Shown here in pieces: positions 14,251 to 22,354 of a DNA stretch of 35,272 nucleotides (position 1 is its first letter; each line of letters starts with the position of its first letter). Source of the DNA: an uncultured Oscillibacter sp. (GTDB lineage Bacteria; Bacillota; Clostridia; Oscillospirales; Oscillospiraceae); contig CAJUDV010000023.1 of NCBI GenBank assembly GCA_910585385.1, forward strand, positions 1-35,272. Reading direction: 5' to 3'. The notes beneath the pieces were generated by a model. The model saw only the letters and a list, made by a program, of their open reading frames with translations, did no database searches and was not told where the DNA came from. The position numbers and the translations under genes were made by a program.

Positions 14251-15168
14251 ATGAAGGCGACTCTGGTCATTATGGCGGCGGGCCTGGGATCCCGCTACGG
14301 CGGCAGTAAGCAGGTGGACGGCATCGGCCCCAACGGGGAGATTTTGATGGAGTACTCCGTCTATGACGCCTTGCGGGCGGGTTTCAGCAAGGTGGTGTTC
14401 ATTATCAAGCCGGAGATGGAGGCACTGGTGCGCGGCTTGTGCGGAGATTATTTGCAGAAGCGGACCGCCGGGGACGGCAGTCCCGTGGAGGTGGCCTACG
14501 CCTTTCAGGATTTCTCCTCCCTGCCGCCGTTTTACGCGCTGCCGCCGGAGCGGACCAAGCCCTTCGGTACCGTCCACGCCCTGCTGTGCGCGGCGGAGGC
14601 GGTCTGTGAGCCCTGCTGCGTCATCAACGCCGACGATTACTATGGCATCGACGCCTACCGGGCGATGTACGAGGAGCTGGGCCGTCTTCCGGTGACGGGG
14701 AAAGCGGCTATGGTGGGGTATCTCCTGAAAAATACCGCCAGCCTCCACGGCACCGTGTCCCGGGGCATCTGCGCTGTGGAAAACGGGCGGCTGCGGTCCG
14801 TGCGGGAGACGAAGAGAATTCAGCTGGAGTCTGACGGGACCCTGCGGGACCTGACGGCGGACTGCTCCCTGGACCCGGAGTCCCCGGTATCCATGAACTA
14901 CTGGGGCTTCATGCCCTCCATCTTTCCGGTGCTGGAGAATTATTTTACCCGCTTTCTCCAGGGGGAGGGAGGCAGGGACGTCAAGTCGGAGTGCTTGCTG
15001 CCCATCATGGTGGACGATCTGCTGCGGGCCGGGGAGCTGGAGGTCTCCGTCCTCCGCTCCGCCGACAAGTGGTTTGGCATGACCTACCGGGAGGACCGGG
15101 AGACTGTGGCGGAGGAGCTGCGGAAGCTCCACAGCGCGGGAGCCTATCCGGAGAATCTGCGGAAATAA
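14251..15168 (+). CDS. Sugar-phosphate nucleotidyltransferase-like protein
   Basis: The 305-residue protein has the nucleotidyltransferase fold of glucose-1-phosphate uridylyl/thymidylyltransferases. The nucleotide-binding loop is AAGLGSRYGGSKQ (9-21), a variant of the GxGtRxxPxTK signature. FGTVHALLCA and the metal/substrate motif NADDYYG (about 128-134) follow. It probably activates a sugar phosphate with UTP, CTP or another NTP; the substrate cannot be told from sequence. The C-terminal part (NYWGFMPSIFPVL, then DKWFGMTYREDRE) is typical of a clostridial subgroup of unknown substrate. The ATG has GGAGG 5 bases upstream. It is a single gene with its own promoter and a modest terminator. Confidence 0.8.
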   Translation: MKATLVIMAAGLGSRYGGSKQVDGIGPNGEILMEYSVYDALRAGFSKVVFIIKPEMEALVRGLCGDYLQKRTAGDGSPVEVAYAFQDFSSLPPFYALPPERTKPFGTVHALLCAAEAVCEPCCVINADDYYGIDAYRAMYEELGRLPVTGKAAMVGYLLKNTASLHGTVSRGICAVENGRLRSVRETKRIQLESDGTLRDLTADCSLDPESPVSMNYWGFMPSIFPVLENYFTRFLQGEGGRDVKSECLLPIMVDDLLRAGELEVSVLRSADKWFGMTYREDRETVAEELRKLHSAGAYPENLRK

Positions 15169-15174
15169 TTTCTC

Positions 15175-15213
15175 AGCGCCCGCGGCCGGACAGGCCGTGG
15201 GCGCTTGATGTTT
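15175..15213 (+). terminator. Probable terminator of the nucleotidyltransferase gene
   Basis: A 13-bp stem (15175-15187 with 15193-15205, one G-U pair) and a 5-base loop. The following tail TGATGTTT is only weakly T-rich. Confidence 0.55.
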
Positions 15214-15297
15214 GGCGCGCCGGCGGAAACGGTAAAAGATTTTCCCGCTTTTGTAAGAATTGTAAAGAATTTGTCATCAAATTTTCATCGATTTGTT

Positions 15298-15327
15298 TCG
15301 ACATTTTTTGACACGGTGATGTATAAT
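15298..15327 (+). promoter_or_regulatory. Promoter of the SGNH hydrolase gene
   Basis: TCGACA (15298-15303), an 18-base spacer, then a perfect TATAAT (15322-15327). Confidence 0.65.
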
Positions 15328-15372
15328 TAAAGACATACCAAAAAGCTGCGGCGCGGGAGCAGGAGGAGTCAC

Positions 15373-16218
15373 ATGGTGGAAAAGCGGGAGAAGAGACGAA
15401 ACTGGAAAAGGGCGCCTGCGGTTCTGGTGATGCTGGCGGCGTCCGCGGCGCTGCTGACGCCGGCGGGCCCGGCGGGCGCTATCCAGGAGCCCGCGCAGAG
15501 AAAGGCGCGAAACACGGTTGCGGCGGCGCGGCCGTTTGGAAACGCGAAGCAGGGCGCCGCCGCAGAGGTGAAGAGGACGCAGAGAGAGACGTCCGCGGCG
15601 GAGGAGCCGTTTGGTCCGGTGCCGGAGAGCGAGGCTGTGGAGGACACATATTTTGAAGACGCGGTGTTTCTGGGGGACTCCCGCACAGAGGGGTTTCACC
15701 TGTACAGCGGGCTGAAGGCGGGAACCTGTCTCTACGGCGTGGGAGCCACGGTGGAGTCTGTATTCACCAAAAAGGCGTGGCCCGCCGGGGAGCGGGAAGG
15801 CGTTCCGCTGCTGGACGCCCTGGCGGAGATTGAGTGCGGCAAGGTGTATCTGATGCTGGGAATCAACGAGCTGGGCTGGAGCAAAAAGGAGACGTTTTAC
15901 GATCAGTACGCCAAGGTCGTCGACCGCGTCCAGCAGGACCACCCGGATGCGCAGGTGGTCCTTCAGACAATTCCGCCGGTCAGCGCTGAACAGGACGCCA
16001 AGGGCAGCTATGTGAACAACGAGCGCATCGGCGTGTACAACGGGGTTATCCGGGCCCTGGCGGAGGAGAAGGAGTGCGCGCTGGTGGATGTGGCGGAGGC
16101 CCTGACGGGAGAGGACGGATGTCTGCCGCGGGATTTGACCTTTGAGGGCATTCACCTGAACACAGCGGGATGCAGGGTTTGGCTGGAGTATCTGCGAACC
16201 CACGGCGTGGAGCAGTGA
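15373..16218 (+). CDS. Secreted SGNH/GDSL-type hydrolase
   Basis: The 281-residue protein starts with a basic N-region and a hydrophobic signal peptide (about 14-36, ending AGPAGA). A low-complexity linker comes next, then an SGNH hydrolase domain (about 90-280). Visible blocks are FLGDSRTEG with nucleophile S103, LMLGINELG with N165, and EGIHLN with H261. The residue three before the catalytic histidine is E258 instead of the usual aspartate. The oxyanion glycine block is YGVGATVES. Substrates of such clostridial enzymes are acyl or acetyl esters of lipids or wall polymers; which one is unknown. The ATG has AGGAGG 6 bases upstream. It lies just upstream of the two-component cluster but is separated by 334 bases and a new promoter. 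Confidence 0.85.
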   Translation: MVEKREKRRNWKRAPAVLVMLAASAALLTPAGPAGAIQEPAQRKARNTVAAARPFGNAKQGAAAEVKRTQRETSAAEEPFGPVPESEAVEDTYFEDAVFLGDSRTEGFHLYSGLKAGTCLYGVGATVESVFTKKAWPAGEREGVPLLDALAEIECGKVYLMLGINELGWSKKETFYDQYAKVVDRVQQDHPDAQVVLQTIPPVSAEQDAKGSYVNNERIGVYNGVIRALAEEKECALVDVAEALTGEDGCLPRDLTFEGIHLNTAGCRVWLEYLRTHGVEQ

Positions 16219-16475
16219 GCGCGTTCCGGTTCGGCTCCGCATTTTCGGGAAATTGGGGAAGGATTGGGTTCCGGCTGTCTCCGCCGCCAAAAAAATTGGG
16301 GGGGCCGCCAGGCGGCGGCCCGGAGTTCCGGAGGATCCTTTGGCGGGACCGTTTTATATGCAGAAAGTGCTGTTTTGACGCGGGAGCGGACACATCGGTC
16401 CGCTCCCGCGCTGCGTTTCGGCGGTCAGGCCCACGGCGGGCACGCCGCGGGCCTCTCCTGAACAGAAATACAGGC
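16219..16475. other. Intergenic region with three consecutive hairpins
   Basis: Three GC-rich hairpins follow the hydrolase gene. The first has arms GGGCCGCC at 16302-16309 and its complement at 16314-16321. The second is a perfect 13-bp stem, 16379-16391 with 16398-16410. The third is an 11-bp stem with one mismatch, 16427-16437 region with 16443-16454. None has a good T tract on the plus strand. The middle one is the best candidate terminator for the hydrolase gene. No coding frame with a ribosome binding site is seen. Confidence 0.5.
16379..16410 (+). terminator. Possible terminator, perfect 13-bp stem
   Basis: CGCGGGAGCGGAC (16379-16391) pairs with 16398-16410 around a 6-base loop. The tail CTGCGTTTC is poor in T, so termination is uncertain. 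Confidence 0.4.
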
Positions 16476-16504
16476 TTGATTTTCCCATGGGTTTCATTTA
16501 GAAT
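16476..16504 (+). promoter_or_regulatory. Promoter of the receiver-kinase-kinase operon
   Basis: TTGATT (16476-16481), a 17-base spacer, then TAGAAT (16499-16504). It lies about 50 bases upstream of the receiver gene. Confidence 0.65.
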
Positions 16505-16552
16505 AGAGCCCGTGAGGCTTTGGCCCAGCAGCAAAACAGGGAGGCAGTTGCT

Positions 16553-16915
16553 ATGAAAAAACGCATCTTAGTGGTAGATGACGACAACATGAATCTGACG
16601 AGGACAAGGATTATCCTGGGGAAGGACTATGACGTGCTTTTGGCGGATTCTGGAATGGAAGCCCTGGTGAAGCTAAAGAACGAGAAGGCCGACATGGTCC
16701 TTTTGGATATTGATATGCCGGGAATGAACGGTATTGAGACCTTTGAGCGCATGAAAGAATTTGCCGCGGATATTCCCGTGATTTTCTTGACGGCGTCGGG
16801 GCTGGAAGAGGACGTCCACAACGCCATCAAGCTGGGCGCGGCGAATTATTTGAAAAAGCCCTACCATCCGCAGGAGCTTTTGAAGCGGGTCGCGCAGGAG
16901 TTTGAAAAAGTATGA
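16553..16915 (+). CDS. Stand-alone response regulator receiver (CheY-like)
   Basis: The 120-residue protein is a receiver domain only. It has the acidic pocket LVVDDDN near residue 8, the phospho-acceptor aspartate in MVLLDIDMPGMNG (about residue 51), the switch threonine in FLTAS and the conserved lysine in YLKKPYHP. It has no DNA-binding or enzymatic output, so it should act as a phosphate shuttle, a sink or a protein-interaction switch. The ATG at 16553 follows GGGAGG. Its stop overlaps the start of the hybrid kinase by 4 bases (ATGA), so the pair is translationally coupled and the kinase is its likely partner. Confidence 0.93.
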   Translation: MKKRILVVDDDNMNLTRTRIILGKDYDVLLADSGMEALVKLKNEKADMVLLDIDMPGMNGIETFERMKEFAADIPVIFLTASGLEEDVHNAIKLGAANYLKKPYHPQELLKRVAQEFEKV

Positions 16916-19467
16916 GGACAGAGGAGCAGACAAGCCGGCATTTACTGCTGGCTGTCATTATTACGGTATTCAGCGGGCTGCTGGGTCTGGTCACAATGTT
17001 CATGGCGTGGGAATTCTGGATGGTTCTGCTGATGACAGGGGGCTGTTTCAGCGTATGGCTTCTGCACATTGCAAGGCTTGGGTCAAATGCACTTTATGAA
17101 AATCTATGCGCTAGACTGATGCTTACCGAATTTTTCTTTTTCGGTGTGCATGAATCCAGTCTTTTTGATGTTCCCGCTGTGGCCTGCATTTTGATTCTGG
17201 CGCTGTTTATGCTGAACAAGAAGTGGATTTTGTATATGCTGGCGTTTTTATACGCGCTGACGCTGCTGTACCACGGTCTGGTCCTCCATACCATTTCCCG
17301 GGAGATGGAGAATCTGGACGTGTTTCGCCTGGGCCTCGGCGTCTTTGTGACCCTTGGTGGAGTGGTGCTGGCCATATACTGGATCAACCGGCGGAATGCG
17401 CAGCGGAAGTGGTATGAGCGCGTGTTTTCGGAGCTGGAATCAGCGGAAAAGCAGAACGCCGTTTTTTTGTCCAATGTGTCCCATGAGCTGCGCACCCCCA
17501 TCAATATGGTGATCGGAATCAGCGAGGTGGCTCTCGGAAAAAAGCTTTCCCCGGATATACGGTCGGACATAACGTCCATCAAAATGGCGGGGAAGCGCCT
17601 GTCCAGCCAGATCAACAATATGCTGGACTATACGGAAATTGTGGAGGGCACGTTAACCCCAGCTAAAAAAGAGTATATGATTACCTCGGTGCTGAACGAC
17701 GTCATCACAATGACCGCCCTGCAAAGCGGCCGGCAGCATCTGGAGCTGGTGTTTGACATTGATCCAAAGACGCCGGCGGTCCTCATTGGGGACGTGGAGA
17801 AGATTTCTCATGTGCTGAAAATCCTGGTGGAAAACTCCATTAAATTTACGGAGGAGGGCGGCATAAACGTCCGGATAAATTACCGGCGGGAAGAATACGG
17901 AGTCAACCTGATCGTGGATATACGGGATACCGGCATCGGCATGACAAGCTCCCAGCTGACACAGATGTACGACGTCTTTTATCAGGCGGATTCCGGAAGC
18001 CGCCGCTTCGCCGGCGGCCTCGGCCTCGGCCTTCCCATCGCCCAGGGTCTTTTGAACGCGATGGGCGGCTTTATTCACTTTGCCAGAGGAGAGCAGCAGG
18101 GCCTGGCCGCCCATATCGTGATTCCCCAGGGCGTTGCGGACGAGCGGCCCTGCATTGTGCTCAACCACCCGGATGAGCTGTGCATCGCGTGCTATTTCAG
18201 GCCGGAAAAGTACAGCTGCGACGCGGTTCGGGAATATTACGACGGCCTGATTTTAAACCTGGTGATGGGGCTTGGCGTAAAGGGATACCAGGTACATAAT
18301 TTTGAGGGCCTGCTTAAAGTGCGGCGCAGCCATAAACTCACCCATGTGTTCATTGTCCAGACGGAGTATGAGGAGAACCCGGCGTATTACGAGGAGCTGG
18401 CGGAGACCCTCCGCGTTGTTGTGATTGCGGAGAGAGAGTTTAACCTGGAGCAGGGAAGCCGGCTTTTGATTATGCACAAGCCCTTTTCCGCGCTCTCTGT
18501 GGCAAACCTATTGAACGGAGAAACGGGAGAGCGGGGCTTTGCGGAAGATCAGGCCGCGGGCCGGAAGCCATTTACCTGCGTGGGCGTCCGGGCTCTGGCG
18601 GTGGACGACGAAGAGATGAACCTTGTGGTGGCCAAGGGCGTTCTGGGAAGCTATGGGATCGAGGTGGACACCTGCCTGAGCGGAAGGGAGGCGGTGGCAC
18701 AATGCGGCAGCGTTTCCTATGATATTGTCTTCCTGGACCATATGATGCCGGGATTTGACGGCGTGGAAACCCTGAAGAAAATCCGTGAGCTGCGCAACGG
18801 CGTCTATCAGGACCTGCCGGTGATCGCGCTGACCGCCAATACGGTCAGCGGCGCGCGGGAGATGTTCCGCAGCGAGGGCTTTACCGAGTTTGTCCCGAAG
18901 CCCATTGAGCGCACGGTGCTGGAGCGGGTGCTGCGGAAAGTGCTGCCCAAGAGCTGCATCCAGTACAGCGCGAGGCCCACGGGCAAGGATATGCCGGCGG
19001 CGGACGCGGAGGCGGGGCCGGCGGGGGAAGCGCCCGCCGTGCAGACCGCCCCTGAGAAACCCGTGGAGGCCCCGGAGGAGGCGGGAGTGCCGGAAGCCGC
19101 GGCCGGCGGGCCCGCGCTTCCCTGTGACCGTCTTGTCCAGGCCGGCGTCAATGCGGAGATGGGACTGGACTACTGCGCCGGGGACGAGAGCTTTTACCGG
19201 GAAATGCTGCGGATGTTCTGCGCCCAGGGCGCGGAGAAGCGGGCGGAGATCGTCTCCTTGTATGAGAGCGCCAATTGGGCGGATTACGCGGTGAAGGTCC
19301 ACGCGCTGAAAAGCACGTCCATGACCATCGGCGCGGAAGCGCTTTCCGCTCAGGCGAAAGAGCTGGAGATGGCGGGGAAGCGGGGCGACGCGGACTTCAT
19401 CCGGGAGCGCCACGCTGCGTTGCTGCGGGCCCATGAGGAGCTCTGCGCACGTATCGCCGGAATCTAG
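16912..19467 (+). CDS. Hybrid sensor histidine kinase with degenerate receiver, receiver and Hpt domain
   Basis: The protein has 851 residues. About five membrane helices (11-160) lack a large external sensor. A HisKA domain with phospho-acceptor H191 (SHELRTPIN) and an HATPase domain (about 290-405, N-box LVENSIKF, DTGIGM, GGLGLGLPIAQG) follow. Residues 410-540 read like a receiver fold without its aspartate. A true receiver spans 558-680 (D609 in FLDHMMPG, switch T641, K663). A proline/alanine linker (about 685-738) leads to an Hpt domain with H797 (KVHALKSTS). This is a complete internal phosphorelay, His-Asp-His, that would pass phosphate to a separate receiver, most simply the one encoded just upstream. 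The start overlaps that gene by 4 bases. The signal is unknown. Confidence 0.92.
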   Translation: MRTEEQTSRHLLLAVIITVFSGLLGLVTMFMAWEFWMVLLMTGGCFSVWLLHIARLGSNALYENLCARLMLTEFFFFGVHESSLFDVPAVACILILALFMLNKKWILYMLAFLYALTLLYHGLVLHTISREMENLDVFRLGLGVFVTLGGVVLAIYWINRRNAQRKWYERVFSELESAEKQNAVFLSNVSHELRTPINMVIGISEVALGKKLSPDIRSDITSIKMAGKRLSSQINNMLDYTEIVEGTLTPAKKEYMITSVLNDVITMTALQSGRQHLELVFDIDPKTPAVLIGDVEKISHVLKILVENSIKFTEEGGINVRINYRREEYGVNLIVDIRDTGIGMTSSQLTQMYDVFYQADSGSRRFAGGLGLGLPIAQGLLNAMGGFIHFARGEQQGLAAHIVIPQGVADERPCIVLNHPDELCIACYFRPEKYSCDAVREYYDGLILNLVMGLGVKGYQVHNFEGLLKVRRSHKLTHVFIVQTEYEENPAYYEELAETLRVVVIAEREFNLEQGSRLLIMHKPFSALSVANLLNGETGERGFAEDQAAGRKPFTCVGVRALAVDDEEMNLVVAKGVLGSYGIEVDTCLSGREAVAQCGSVSYDIVFLDHMMPGFDGVETLKKIRELRNGVYQDLPVIALTANTVSGAREMFRSEGFTEFVPKPIERTVLERVLRKVLPKSCIQYSARPTGKDMPAADAEAGPAGEAPAVQTAPEKPVEAPEEAGVPEAAAGGPALPCDRLVQAGVNAEMGLDYCAGDESFYREMLRMFCAQGAEKRAEIVSLYESANWADYAVKVHALKSTSMTIGAEALSAQAKELEMAGKRGDADFIRERHAALLRAHEELCARIAGI

Positions 19468-19520
19468 CGGCGTTTGCCGTTCTCCCTGAAAATGCCGTGT
19501 TTTGAGGAGTGGAGGACTTC

Positions 19521-22220
19521 GTGATAAAGAAATGGTTTGAGATTATCGGCGATCACAGCATCAGCCTCCGCGAGCGGATGTTTCGCATTGTGACAGGGGT
19601 CTGCATGATCGCCATCGCGTTTACGCTGCCGATGGGCAGGAACATTTGGAATGTTCTGATACTGATAGCAAGCCTTGCCGCCATGGGGGTGATTGTCAAG
19701 GTCAGCATTCAGAAAAAACGCATCCATGCGGGCGCCACGCTCATTGCGGTGATGCTGTTGACGCTGTTTCCCATCACCTTTTTTTCCGCGGGGGGCTTTT
19801 ACAGCGGTGTGCCGGAGTGGTTTGTGCTCTGCTTTATCTATGTCTGCATCACTTTGCAGGGAAGGCGGAGGAGCGTGTTTTTTGGGCTGTGCACGGTGGA
19901 GACGCTGCTTTGTTACGGCACCGCCTTTTATTTTCCCGCCATGGCCGCGCCGAACACCCAGCATGCCGCCCTGTTTGACTCCGCGTTTTCCATGATTATG
20001 GTGGGGCTGCTTACCAGCATTCTGCTCATGTTTCTCAATAGGATGTATGAGGAGGAAAACGCCCTCTCTAAGCGGCAGAAAAAGGAGATTGAGGAGCTGA
20101 ACCGGGCGGAGAACCACTTTTTTTCCAGCATGAGCCATGAGATCCGCACGCCGATCAATACCATCATTGGGCTGAATGAGATCATCCTGCGGGAGGATAT
20201 TTCAGAGGAAGTGGCGGAGAACGCCAGAAATATCCAGGGGGCCAGCAAGCTGCTGCTCTCGCTGATCAATGATATTTTGGACATCTCCAAGATCAAATCC
20301 GGAAAAATGGAGATCGTCAACGTCTCCTATGAGACTGGCGCGCTCTTTTCGGAAATCGTCAATATGATATGGATTAAGGCCAGGGAAAAGGGCCTGGAAT
20401 TCAAGCTCCATGTGGACGCCTCTATCCCCAGCATGCTCTGTGGAGACGAGGTGCGTATCAAGCAGGTGCTGATCAACCTGCTGAATAACGCGGTGAAGTA
20501 TACCAGCGAGGGCTCCGTCACCCTCTCCGTCCGGTGTGAGCGCCTGGAGCTCAACCGGGTGCGCGTCTGGTACTCTGTGGAGGACACTGGACAGGGGGTA
20601 AAAAAAGAGAATATTCCCTACATTTTTAACGCGTTTCGCCGGGTGGATGAGGAGCGGAACCGTTATATTGAGGGAACGGGACTGGGGCTGAGCATCGTCC
20701 AGCAGCTGGTGGAGCTGATGGGCGGAGAGATCAGCGTGAACAGCGTCTATACCAAGGGGTCGAAGTTTGTCGTTGTGCTGGATCAGGACATTGTGGACGA
20801 AAAGGAACTGGGGACGTTTACCCTGGCCACCCGGACGAGGGCGCGTGAGGGGGAGCCGTACCGGCAGAGCTTCGAGGCGCCGGACGCCCATATCCTCGTG
20901 GTGGACGACAATGACATGAACCTGATGGTTGTGAAAAAGCTGCTGGCGGAGACAAAGATCCAGATCGACACGGCCTCCAGCGGGGCCGAGTGCCTGCGGC
21001 TGACGCAGAACCACCATTACGACTGCATTCTCATGGACCACCTGATGCCGGAGATGGATGGAATAGAGTGCCTCCACGCCCTGCGGGTGCAGCCGGGGGG
21101 ACTGTGTCAGGAGGTGCCCGTGGTGGCGCTGACCGCCAACGCGGGCAACGACAACCAGCTCCTCTACCGGAAGGAGGGGTTCAGCGGGTATCTTGCAAAG
21201 CCGGTCAGCGGTGCGCTGTTGGAGGCGGCTGTGCTGAGCATCCTTCCAAAGGGTCTGGTGCGGCTGAACGAAGAGGCCCAGCAGGCGGAGATTCAGAAGG
21301 ATATTTTGATCTTTGAACAGGTGCAGAGGCGCTCCATTCTGGTTACAACGGACAGCGTATGCGATCTTCCGGAATCCCTGCGGAAGGAGTTCGGCATCCC
21401 CGTATGTCCCTACTATGTCTGTACGGATGAGGGGCGGTTTCTGGACGAGCAGGAGTTAGGGGCGGATGAACTGCTGATGCACATTGCCGGGGGACGGAAG
21501 GGATATTCCCAGCCGCCCGAGGTGGAGGACTACGAGCGGTTTTTTGCGGAGAAGCTGACGGAGGCGCAGAATATTATTCACATCACCATGGCAAAACACG
21601 TCAGCGAGGGCTATCAAAATGCCCTTGAGGCGGCAAAATCCTTTGAAAATGTGACGGTGGTGGATTCCGGGCACCTCTCCAGCAGCATGGGGCTGGTGGT
21701 GCTGTGCGCGGCCTATATGGCGGAGCACCACGCCGCGAAGGCGGAAATCCTGGAATCGGTAAAGCGGATGGAGCGTTTCATTTCCTCCGCGTTTATCATC
21801 AACAGCACCCATAGGATGTGCCAGTCCGGCCGGATTTCGAAGCGGATACAGATTCTGTGCGACGCGCTGCTGCTGCATCCGGTGCTGGTGCTGAAAAAGA
21901 GCCGGATGGTGGTAGGCCATATGGAGATGGGAAACTTTTTGCATGTGGCGAAAAAGTATGTCAAGAAAACGCTTCAAAATACCGGGAATATTGACCGGCG
22001 GATTCTGTTCATCACATATTCCGGAATGGACGAAAAGAAGCTCCAGTATATTCAGAACCTGGTGCAGCAGTACTGTCCGTTTGAACGGGTCTATCTTCAA
22101 AAAGCGTCCTCGGCCATCGCCAGCAACTGCGGGCCGGGATCGTTTGGACTGCTGTTTATGAAGCGGGATGACGAGGCGGTGCCCTTTTTCCAGACGCCAA
22201 ACCGGGATGGGGCGGCATAG
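19521..22220 (+). CDS. Hybrid histidine kinase fused to a C-terminal DegV (fatty-acid-binding) domain
   Basis: The protein has 899 residues. Five to six membrane helices (25-172) are followed by a short coiled coil. Next come a HisKA domain with H206 (SMSHEIRTPIN), an HATPase domain (about 305-425, NLLNNAVKY, EDTGQGV, GTGLGLSIVQQL) and a receiver (about 456-575, D506 in ILMDHLMPEMDG, K560). Residues 605-880 are a full DegV/EDD domain: TTDSVCDLPESL, YSQPPEVEDYE, SEGYQNALEAA, VDSGHLSSSMG, CQSGRISKR and HPVLVLKKSRMV. DegV/FakB proteins bind a fatty acid and hand it to the kinase FakA. Fusion to a kinase is unusual and suggests lipid sensing or a phosphorylation-controlled lipid carrier. The GTG at 19521 is chosen because GGAGG lies 5 bases upstream; the GTG at 19509 overlaps that site. 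It is the last gene of the operon. Confidence 0.9.
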   Translation: MIKKWFEIIGDHSISLRERMFRIVTGVCMIAIAFTLPMGRNIWNVLILIASLAAMGVIVKVSIQKKRIHAGATLIAVMLLTLFPITFFSAGGFYSGVPEWFVLCFIYVCITLQGRRRSVFFGLCTVETLLCYGTAFYFPAMAAPNTQHAALFDSAFSMIMVGLLTSILLMFLNRMYEEENALSKRQKKEIEELNRAENHFFSSMSHEIRTPINTIIGLNEIILREDISEEVAENARNIQGASKLLLSLINDILDISKIKSGKMEIVNVSYETGALFSEIVNMIWIKAREKGLEFKLHVDASIPSMLCGDEVRIKQVLINLLNNAVKYTSEGSVTLSVRCERLELNRVRVWYSVEDTGQGVKKENIPYIFNAFRRVDEERNRYIEGTGLGLSIVQQLVELMGGEISVNSVYTKGSKFVVVLDQDIVDEKELGTFTLATRTRAREGEPYRQSFEAPDAHILVVDDNDMNLMVVKKLLAETKIQIDTASSGAECLRLTQNHHYDCILMDHLMPEMDGIECLHALRVQPGGLCQEVPVVALTANAGNDNQLLYRKEGFSGYLAKPVSGALLEAAVLSILPKGLVRLNEEAQQAEIQKDILIFEQVQRRSILVTTDSVCDLPESLRKEFGIPVCPYYVCTDEGRFLDEQELGADELLMHIAGGRKGYSQPPEVEDYERFFAEKLTEAQNIIHITMAKHVSEGYQNALEAAKSFENVTVVDSGHLSSSMGLVVLCAAYMAEHHAAKAEILESVKRMERFISSAFIINSTHRMCQSGRISKRIQILCDALLLHPVLVLKKSRMVVGHMEMGNFLHVAKKYVKKTLQNTGNIDRRILFITYSGMDEKKLQYIQNLVQQYCPFERVYLQKASSAIASNCGPGSFGLLFMKRDDEAVPFFQTPNRDGAA

Positions 22221-22302
22221 GAGCGCGCGAAAGCGCTGGCGTTCTGCCCGGCGGCCCGCCTGGCGGAGCGGGGGCTCTCCGTAAAAAGCGCGTTGGAAAT
22301 TC

Positions 22303-22333
22303 AAAACGGTCCGCTGAAAAAGCGGACCGTTTT
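22303..22333. terminator. Bidirectional terminator between the DegV-kinase and DUF4173 genes
   Basis: A perfect 13-bp stem, AAAACGGTCCGCT (22303-22315) with 22321-22333, has a 5-base loop. The arms end in T residues on both strands, serving the converging operons. Confidence 0.85.
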
Positions 22334-22354
22334 GCTGTGACGGCTGCGGCGGGA

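Noticed and set aside
16302..16321. Minus-strand terminator with A tract at 16289-16295
   Set aside because: There is no minus-strand gene on the right-hand side to terminate, and four extra bases separate stem and tract.
19509..19511. GTG start at 19509 for the DegV-kinase
   Set aside because: This codon partly overlaps the GGAGG ribosome binding site; the GTG at 19521 has that site at ideal spacing.
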